From assembly GCF_023272795.1 (NCBI RefSeq), contig NZ_CP096829.1:4278001-4342000 (forward strand): a stretch of 64,000 nt of DNA, in the 5' to 3' direction. The stretch comes from Flavobacterium humidisoli (lineage in GTDB: Bacteria; Bacteroidota; Bacteroidia; Flavobacteriales; Flavobacteriaceae). The notes beneath the pieces were generated by a model. That model did not search any database and had not been told where the DNA came from. It saw nothing but the letters and a program-made list of their open reading frames with translations. How positions within the stretch are numbered: the first letter of the stretch is position 1; each line of letters starts with the position of its first letter. Position numbers and translations under genes: made by a program. This document shows positions 46,676-53,010 of the stretch, one piece after another.

Positions 46676-47599
46676 ATGGATCATACTAATAAGAATTTTT
46701 ACAGGCATTTTTATCTCAAAACTGGAGGATTTCTGCCTGCCAAACCGTTAAATAAAAGTCTTTTTCCTGGTGATTATTTTCAGATTAAAAACGGCGAAAT
46801 TATTCTTCTTGGAAACATTTATCGCAATGGCATTATATCACGCCATGATGCTGATATAAGCGGAGTAATTGCCTTAAATGATGCCAATTGGAATTTTAGT
46901 GATGGAATTTCAAAACCTTATTCAGGACGATCACACGCGCATGGTTCTATTGAAGGCAATTTTGAATTTAGCAAACAGATATTGGCTTTTGCTAATAAAG
47001 GAAGCTTCATTTTTAAAGCGGAAGAACCTGAATCTGTAAAAATTAATAATTGGAATGAAATCCAACAGCAATTAATTATAAAGCTCACACAAACCTTATA
47101 TTCTTTTAGGGAACTTTATGTTATAACAGAAAGTGCAACTGCAAAAAACACAACTCTAGCCATATCTGGCGAAGCAAATGCAGAGTTAGAACTGGCTTGT
47201 GAGGCCGAAAATTTTGGATTGTCTGATATTTTCGGACATCAAAATACCAAAACAATTCAGTCGAAAGATATCGAATATTACCACCGAGAAACCAAAAGAA
47301 AACCTGCTTATTTCAAAGCTAAAAAATTAGTCGTACAAGACGAAAAATTAGCATATTTCATTACTGATTTTATTGCCAAAGAAAACAATACAAGCGAATG
47401 GGCAGATTCTTTCTTTGATTCGAATTTTCATAATGATGCGGATTATAATACGCAAATGATTATGCAAAATACTCAAGGTTTTTATTTGGATATGCTGCAA
47501 TGCAATGAGTTAAATCCTAATACAACTTTGCTTTATTTTAAATGGGCCGATGCTAATCTAGACGATGTAGAAAAATTATTTGGAGCTTATGGAAACTAA
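46676..47599 (+). CDS. eCIS-locus protein with gasdermin-like sequence pattern, function unknown
   Basis: The 307-aa protein has no signal peptide. Its order of features recalls bacterial gasdermins: an N-terminal FYLKTGGFLPAKPL strand followed by LFPGDYFQIKNG, then a GSFIFKAEEPESVKINNW segment. After that come FRELYVITESATAKNTTLAI and an Ala/Glu/Gly-rich hairpin, then KRKPAYFKAKKLVV and a C-terminal tail of ~85 residues. This is a visual match only. The gene overlaps the AAA+ ATPase gene by 11 nt, so the two are probably coupled. Alternatives are a structural or chaperone component of the eCIS. Confidence 0.4.
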   Translation: MDHTNKNFYRHFYLKTGGFLPAKPLNKSLFPGDYFQIKNGEIILLGNIYRNGIISRHDADISGVIALNDANWNFSDGISKPYSGRSHAHGSIEGNFEFSKQILAFANKGSFIFKAEEPESVKINNWNEIQQQLIIKLTQTLYSFRELYVITESATAKNTTLAISGEANAELELACEAENFGLSDIFGHQNTKTIQSKDIEYYHRETKRKPAYFKAKKLVVQDEKLAYFITDFIAKENNTSEWADSFFDSNFHNDADYNTQMIMQNTQGFYLDMLQCNELNPNTTLLYFKWADANLDDVEKLFGAYGN

Positions 47600-48956
47600 T
47601 CCGAATATTATCTCTTTGTATAACGAAATGGATTGGCTGCAAAAGGTAATCGATCAGGTTATTTGCAGTTATCTGCTTCAAGAAGGTCATGAAAACCGCT
47701 GGCAGGATATTCCGTTACCCGAAGCTAATGCCGAAACTGAAGATAGCGTTTATTACAAAAAAATAATAGAATGGAATTTAAATCTGTATGAAAGGCTTTG
47801 CCTTGCCTTGATTCTCGCACCACAAATTAAACCCGAAATTCTAGATATTTTCTTTAGTAAAAATGCTATGTACGATCGTGGTTTTACTGAATTTGGCGGC
47901 GTTATCAATAAAAATCATAGCGGCTTTTTACCAACAGGTCAAACTCTATCTTTTTTAATTTCGGCCGTAAATCCTGAATTAAGAATTGAAGTGCTTTATA
48001 TTCTGAATACTTCGAATATACTTTCAAGAGAACAGGTTTTGGTTTTAGAAAATAACGAATCTAATGTTCCTATTTTGAATCAGGTTCTTTCGATTAACGA
48101 ACGTTGGTTGAACTTTTTTATAACAGGCACTTTACCTAAATTGGAACACAGTGTTTCTTTTCCTGCACAGCAAATTTCGACCAAACTAAATTGGGAAGAT
48201 TTGGTTCTTGAAGAACACGTTATGAATCAGGTTATGGAAATTAACGCTTGGCTCAATCATGGCAAAACTCTTATGACAGAATGGGGGCTTGAAAACAAAA
48301 TAAAACCTGGTTATAGAACCCTTTTCTACGGGCCTCCAGGAACGGGTAAAACGCTGACAGCAACTTTGCTTGGGAAAAGCACAAACAGAGAAGTTTATAG
48401 AGTTGATCTTTCTATGATTGTCTCTAAATATATTGGTGAAACTGAAAAAAATCTATCTAAAATATTTGATGTTGCACAACACAAAGATTGGATTTTATTT
48501 TTTGATGAAGCTGATGCGCTTTTCGGAAAAAGAACAAATGCTTCTTCTTCAAACGATCGGCATGCCAATCAGCAAACGGGATATTTACTGCAACGAATTG
48601 AAGATTTTCCGGGAGTGGTTATTCTGGCATCCAACTTAAAAGAAAATATGGATGAAGCTTTTTCGAGAAGATTTCAGTCTATGATTCATTTTACAATGCC
48701 AACCGCTGAAGAAAGAATTCTTTTATGGCAAAAAGCCTTTTCAGGAAAATGCCAGCTTAGTCCAGATATTGCTATCGAAAGCATTGCCGAAGAGTATGAA
48801 CTTGCTGGTGGAGCGATTATTAATGTGTTGCGATTTTGCGCTCTGGCTGCCATTCAGAAAAATGAAACAATTGTGAATCAGCACGATCTATTGGAAGGAA
48901 TTAGACGCGAATTTAAAAAAGAGAACAAAACACTTGTGGTTACTCAAATGAATTGA
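47589..48956 (+). CDS. eCIS AAA+ ATPase (Pvc15/Afp15-like)
   Basis: Starting at ATG 47589 (an upstream in-frame TTG at 47580 is unlikely) gives 455 aa. The N-terminal half is specific to the family. The AAA+ module has Walker A GPPGTGKT (248-255), Walker B ILFFDEAD (302-309) and a sensor/arginine-finger region around MDEAFSRRFQSMIHF. Pvc15-type ATPases are needed for assembly or cargo loading in the cytoplasm. It ends 1 nt before a GTG/ATG start cluster of the next gene. Confidence 0.92.
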   Translation: METNPNIISLYNEMDWLQKVIDQVICSYLLQEGHENRWQDIPLPEANAETEDSVYYKKIIEWNLNLYERLCLALILAPQIKPEILDIFFSKNAMYDRGFTEFGGVINKNHSGFLPTGQTLSFLISAVNPELRIEVLYILNTSNILSREQVLVLENNESNVPILNQVLSINERWLNFFITGTLPKLEHSVSFPAQQISTKLNWEDLVLEEHVMNQVMEINAWLNHGKTLMTEWGLENKIKPGYRTLFYGPPGTGKTLTATLLGKSTNREVYRVDLSMIVSKYIGETEKNLSKIFDVAQHKDWILFFDEADALFGKRTNASSSNDRHANQQTGYLLQRIEDFPGVVILASNLKENMDEAFSRRFQSMIHFTMPTAEERILLWQKAFSGKCQLSPDIAIESIAEEYELAGGAIINVLRFCALAAIQKNETIVNQHDLLEGIRREFKKENKTLVVTQMN

Positions 48957-48960
48957 TGTG

Positions 48961-49536
48961 ATGAAAAAGGATGAAAACCTAAAAAAAGTTGCCATTGCCG
49001 CGCCTCAGTTACACCGTCATAAAGTGAAGCTTAAAATTGGGAACTGGAAAAAGCATTTTGATTTCAACTATGTGAATACCATAATTGCATTGGCTTTAAA
49101 TGATTTCGACGACAAAATTTTCTTTTATATAAATGGATATCTTATTACAAGTAACAATCTTTATTTGGTTGTACAAACGACCGAAAAAAGTGCAGAAGAA
49201 ATGGTTACTAAAATTGAGAATCAAATCATTAATTTATTAAAAACGAATCCTCAAAAACTAAAAGAAAACCGTAGCGAGGTTTCTATTATAGCTGATGATG
49301 AAAATCTTTTTTACGCCGCAAGAAAGCCTTTATTTAAAATTTATCCTTTAGAAAATGATCATCTGATAAAACTGATTACAGGACAAAAAGTAACTCTACC
49401 CTACTTTGATCGGGATTTAGAGCATTTGAAAAATAGGATTCGCAACCATCCTTTTTGTTCGGCAATAAACTATTTGGGTGGAATTGGCCCTGTAAAAGTC
49501 ACATTGTTTAAAGATCAAATAGACCCTGAAATTTAA
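48961..49536 (+). CDS. Small eCIS-locus protein, possibly derived from a Y1 (IS200/RAYT-like) transposase fold
   Basis: Starting at ATG 48961 (GTG 48958 is also possible) gives 191 aa. The segment NDFDDKIFFYINGYLITSNN followed by LYLVVQT has the shape of the Y1 transposase core strand, normally ...Y-V-h-M-x-N-H-x-H-L-h. Here the HxH metal-binding pair reads N-L-Y, so a transposase would be inactive. The likeness is weak and no terminal repeats are present. The gene is tightly linked to the AAA+ gene and comes before the cargo genes; an adaptor role is possible. No family is firmly recognised. Confidence 0.5.
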   Translation: MKKDENLKKVAIAAPQLHRHKVKLKIGNWKKHFDFNYVNTIIALALNDFDDKIFFYINGYLITSNNLYLVVQTTEKSAEEMVTKIENQIINLLKTNPQKLKENRSEVSIIADDENLFYAARKPLFKIYPLENDHLIKLITGQKVTLPYFDRDLEHLKNRIRNHPFCSAINYLGGIGPVKVTLFKDQIDPEI

Positions 49537-49564
49537 GCGCTTATAATTCTAAAAAAATAAAAAA

Positions 49565-50104
49565 ATGACGCAACAGTATAAAAAAATATCTGAGAATAAA
49601 ACCTCTACAATTGCGGCAAATACTGCACGCGGTAATAATACCGTTCAATTAAGAGACAATCGTGCTTCAACTTCGACTATAAATAACAATACTCCAATAA
49701 GACAATTAAAATCTAATCAGGCCATCGCTAGTTTTAATTCTAATGTTGTACAGTTAATGAAATTTAACAAAGAGCAACGAGCAAAAAAATTAGCAGCGAA
49801 TAAAAAGAAAAATGATGGTTTTCATACCTGCGATCACTGTGGTTTTCAGCATTCACTAGTGCATTATGCAACATTCCAAAACAGAAGAATGGGCGACGGA
49901 CAGTTTCACATTGATCATATACAGCCTGCTTCAATGGGTGGACGAAATAATATGAGAAATGGCAGAGTGCTTTGTGGAACTTGCAACACTTCTCGAGGAA
50001 ACAGAGCACATGTTGGCGCTACTGGTTTTAAAAAATATCATGCTCTACATAGAAAAACAGCTAAAAAGGACTACAAGCGCAAACCAAGTAAAAAAAGAAG
50101 GTAA
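49565..50104 (+). CDS. HNH nuclease, probable eCIS cargo effector
   Basis: The 179-aa protein has an N-terminal Asn/Ser/Thr-rich leader (residues ~1-65, with VQLRDNR and VVQLMKF). A zinc-bearing HNH domain follows: C89-x2-C92, H115-I-D117-H118, N132 and C137-x2-C140 in VLCGTCNTSRGNR. The C-terminus is very basic (YKRKPSKKRR). HNH enzymes of this type cut DNA. The VQL.DNR leader motif is shared with the next gene and is common in eCIS-linked effectors, so this is probably loaded as a toxin. No immunity gene is adjacent. Confidence 0.8.
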   Translation: MTQQYKKISENKTSTIAANTARGNNTVQLRDNRASTSTINNNTPIRQLKSNQAIASFNSNVVQLMKFNKEQRAKKLAANKKKNDGFHTCDHCGFQHSLVHYATFQNRRMGDGQFHIDHIQPASMGGRNNMRNGRVLCGTCNTSRGNRAHVGATGFKKYHALHRKTAKKDYKRKPSKKRR

Positions 50105-50152
50105 AACACTTACATGAAAAAATAACTAAAAAACATTTATAATTTAGTTTTT

Positions 50153-52411
50153 ATGGAATATTCTACTGATAAAACGAAAACACAATCGGCTGCAAATAGT
50201 GCTGACGAAAAAGTCTCTCAAAATAAAGCAAGAGAACTCACGGACAATCGCCCCGTTTCTGTTTTACAAAGAAAAAACAACAATACTGGTCTGCCTGATA
50301 ATCTAAAATCAGGAATAGAAAACCTTTCTGGTCATTCTATGGATGATGTGAAGGTTCATTACAACTCAGATAAACCTGCACAGCTTAACGCTCACGCTTA
50401 TGCACAAGGATCAGATATTCATCTAGCATCTGGACAAGAAAAACATTTGCCTCATGAAGCTTGGCACGTTGTTCAGCAAAAACAAGGACGAGTAAAACCA
50501 ACTTTGCAGATGAAAGGAAAAGTAAATGTAAACGATGATAAAGGCTTGGAAAATGAGGCTGATGTTATGGGGGCGAAAGCTATTCAATTGACTAGATATG
50601 AGTCTAAGCCGAATCTACAATCAAAATCAAATTTAATACAATCAAATACAGATGTTTTTCAGCTTATGACGTTTAGTCGATTTAACTGGAAACAAAATCC
50701 ACTTAACTGGGGTTGGAAATACAATCAAAAGGAACAAACCCTTTTAGCTCTTGAAACAAAAACACAAAAGTTAATAGACCTTCTGGAACATTACAAAAAT
50801 GGAACTTTTGGGGAGGATATTCTAAAAATTGCCGGTGAATTTTACTTCATCTCTAATAAAGAATATGCGGAAACAGATTATGATAATGTTCTTAATGAAT
50901 TGCAGAATTTATTTACAACTGCAGAAGACCTTTCTCACAAAATAGAATTAGCAGATTCAGCTGATCCACATATGAATGCGGTATTAAAAAATGAATCAGG
51001 AAAAGGAGCTTTTACAAAAGAAGTAATAACAGAGCTATTAAAAGTATACGCTGCACTACCTCCAGCAATGAATAACTCAAAAAACAAAGAACTTATTAAA
51101 GATGCTATTTACCCTGATGCTAAACAAGCCTCCGGATTTATTAATGAGGATATGTCATCATCTACAACAAATTTTGCTAGAACTAGAGGCGCATTGTTAA
51201 CCAAAAATTTTATTCAGCTAAACAATCGGATTATAAATTCATGGGAATCTATAAAAATAAAATTTAATATCGATGGAAATCTTAAAAACATAGAACTAAC
51301 GGGATCTGATTTTCATAACTCTGGACAACAAGTTGCTATAGTTGAATCTACAACTGGTAAAAAAATTGTTTACAAACCTAGAAGCATCTCTCCTGATGCG
51401 ATGTTAACACAAGAAAAAAATAGTGCCTTCCATGATTTAAATAAATTAAGTGGTAATAAAGTTAAACTCCCTACAATGAAGTTTCAGGAAAAAAAAGATA
51501 AGGCGGGCACATTTAGCTTTGTAGAATTTCAGCAAAAAGAACGCGAACAAACTGTTGACGAAATAAAAAAACATTACGAAAGATATGGCGAACTTGTTGT
51601 TGCTTCAAAGCTATTAGGCATAAATGATCTTCATAATGAAAATATTATGTCAAAAAAAGGCACTCCTACTATTATTGATGCAGAAACTGCATTTCTACCT
51701 TTTGTAATGAAAGAAAATTCTTTTGCCAAAACGGAAATAGGAATGTCATTAACAAGTTTTAAAAAACATATGGGTAGTGACGAAGCTGAAAATTTTTTCT
51801 ACACAGCTGCAGAAAAAAGCGCCTACGATCTAAATCCTAATGGCGATTTTGTCGCTTATATAAATGATCTGCGAAAAGAAGATTTAAATGGACAAAAAAA
51901 ATACTTGCCCTATTTTGAAAAAGGCTTAGAGAATGTAATTAATCTTGTAAAAAAGAAACGAGAAGAGGTAATTAAAATACTTTTAAGCCGCATGAGTCAA
52001 GTCAAAAATGTACGGGTAGTACCTTTTAAGACGCAAGATTTTCAAGATAGCATTCGTAATTATAGAGCAATGTTAGTACAAAATGATCAAGGAAATGCTA
52101 ATGCAATAGTAGCTTCAGATGTAACAAAAATGAAAAACGCTATTAAGCAGAAAGGCTTTATAATAATAACAGATGAATGGGCTCCAAATGTAACAAGCAA
52201 AGTCGGAAAAGCTTTAAAAGAAGATTACGAAGCATCTGATACTCCTATTCTACATTTTGAACCTTCAACAAATCAGTTATTATTTCATGGTCAGGATGTT
52301 GGTTTTTCCGAAAGCTGGGAAGATCACGAAAATTTTATAAAACAAATGGTTTATAAAATCTATTATGCCGATAAAAATTCAATCATGAATGATTTAAATG
52401 TAAATAAGTAA
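50153..52411 (+). CDS. eCIS effector: DUF4157 domain fused to a LanM-type kinase/dehydratase domain
   Basis: The 752-aa protein has a disordered leader with LTDNRPVSVLQRK, then a DUF4157 domain (residues ~45-120) with the HExxH motif H101-E102-A-W-H105 in LPHEAWHVVQQKQGR. A linker and a domain matching the dehydratase half of LanM lanthipeptide synthetases (residues ~335-640) follow. The LanM-type residues seen are D386-x-H388, K408 (IVYKPRS), D492-x-H494-x2-N497 (NDLHNEN), D509-x-E511 (IIDAET), and R621/T627. The LanC-like cyclase half is absent and no precursor peptide is near. DUF4157 is a known eCIS cargo marker. The inferred action is phosphorylation, or phosphate elimination, on Ser/Thr of a target-cell protein. 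Confidence 0.82.
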   Translation: MEYSTDKTKTQSAANSADEKVSQNKARELTDNRPVSVLQRKNNNTGLPDNLKSGIENLSGHSMDDVKVHYNSDKPAQLNAHAYAQGSDIHLASGQEKHLPHEAWHVVQQKQGRVKPTLQMKGKVNVNDDKGLENEADVMGAKAIQLTRYESKPNLQSKSNLIQSNTDVFQLMTFSRFNWKQNPLNWGWKYNQKEQTLLALETKTQKLIDLLEHYKNGTFGEDILKIAGEFYFISNKEYAETDYDNVLNELQNLFTTAEDLSHKIELADSADPHMNAVLKNESGKGAFTKEVITELLKVYAALPPAMNNSKNKELIKDAIYPDAKQASGFINEDMSSSTTNFARTRGALLTKNFIQLNNRIINSWESIKIKFNIDGNLKNIELTGSDFHNSGQQVAIVESTTGKKIVYKPRSISPDAMLTQEKNSAFHDLNKLSGNKVKLPTMKFQEKKDKAGTFSFVEFQQKEREQTVDEIKKHYERYGELVVASKLLGINDLHNENIMSKKGTPTIIDAETAFLPFVMKENSFAKTEIGMSLTSFKKHMGSDEAENFFYTAAEKSAYDLNPNGDFVAYINDLRKEDLNGQKKYLPYFEKGLENVINLVKKKREEVIKILLSRMSQVKNVRVVPFKTQDFQDSIRNYRAMLVQNDQGNANAIVASDVTKMKNAIKQKGFIIITDEWAPNVTSKVGKALKEDYEASDTPILHFEPSTNQLLFHGQDVGFSESWEDHENFIKQMVYKIYYADKNSIMNDLNVNK

Positions 52412-52461
52412 CATTTTATGTTGAATAGTTTACAAAGACTTTCCTCTTCATCAACAAAAAA

Positions 52462-52492
52462 TTGATTTATCTACAGACAGTTTGTACTTTTG
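52462..52492 (+). promoter_or_regulatory. Promoter of the SpoU methyltransferase gene (leaderless)
   Basis: TTG (52462-52464), a 20-nt spacer and TACTTTTG (52485-52492) match the Bacteroidota -33/-7 promoter. Transcription would begin around 52497-52499, where the ATG is, so the mRNA would have little or no 5' leader. Confidence 0.75.
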
Positions 52493-52496
52493 CGGT

Positions 52497-52955
52497 ATGA
52501 ATGATAATTTTATAAATGAATACTTTGGTATCGGAATACAAAATGGTAAAACACCAGAAAACTTAGGTGTTTTGTGGCGATCGGCTCAAAACTTAGGTGC
52601 CACTTTTATATTTACAATCGGCAATCGATATGCTAAACAAGCGTGTGATACGCATGATGCGGTAAAGGCGATTCCGTATTTTCATTACGATACTTTTGAA
52701 GCTTTTTTTGAAAACTTACCAAAAGGAGCAAGATTGGTTGGTGTTGAACTATCTGAAAAAGCTTCTGATTTAGAAACCTTTGAGCATCCAAGGCGTTGCG
52801 TTTATGTATTGGGCGCAGAAGATCATGGTTTGTCTAAAAAAGTAATGGAAAAATGCCATCATTTAGTAAAATTCAAATCAGAAAAAAGTTTGAATGTAGC
52901 TGTTGCAGGAACTATTGTTATGTATGATCGAAATTTGTCTAAACCACGTTCTTAA
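52497..52955 (+). CDS. SpoU/TrmH-family RNA 2'-O-methyltransferase
   Basis: Starting at ATG 52497 gives 152 aa (MNDNFINEYFG). The upstream frame extension to 52482 would lie inside the -7 promoter element and is not credible. SpoU motifs are present: N-terminal NGKTPENLGVLWRSAQNLGA, YVLGAEDHGLS (motif 2), and SLNVAVAGTIVMYDR (motif 3). It methylates a ribose in tRNA or rRNA. The short length is that of a TrmL/SpoU core without an extra RNA-binding domain. Confidence 0.88.
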   Translation: MNDNFINEYFGIGIQNGKTPENLGVLWRSAQNLGATFIFTIGNRYAKQACDTHDAVKAIPYFHYDTFEAFFENLPKGARLVGVELSEKASDLETFEHPRRCVYVLGAEDHGLSKKVMEKCHHLVKFKSEKSLNVAVAGTIVMYDRNLSKPRS

Positions 52956-52963
52956 AAACATAT

Positions 52964-52995
52964 AAAAAAAGACGCTGTAATGGGCGTCTTTTTTT
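52964..52995. terminator. Bidirectional terminator between the SpoU gene and katG
   Basis: GACGC/GCGTC stem (52971-52975, 52984-52988) extended by A/T runs on both sides, between the convergent ends at 52955 and 53011. Confidence 0.8.
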
Positions 52996-53010
52996 TCTAA
53001 CATGCGAGTA

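Noticed and set aside
26040..52411. Contractile tail genes as a prophage, R-type pyocin or T6SS
   Set aside because: No capsid, portal, terminase, integrase or lysis genes, and no TssJLM/TssK-like genes. DUF5908, the CIS tape-measure family, DUF4255 cap, AAA+ ATPase and DUF4157 cargo are eCIS markers.
50153..52411. A functional lanthipeptide synthetase with an antibiotic cluster
   Set aside because: The cyclase half with its zinc ligands is missing and there is no precursor peptide or transporter; the N-terminus is a cargo domain.
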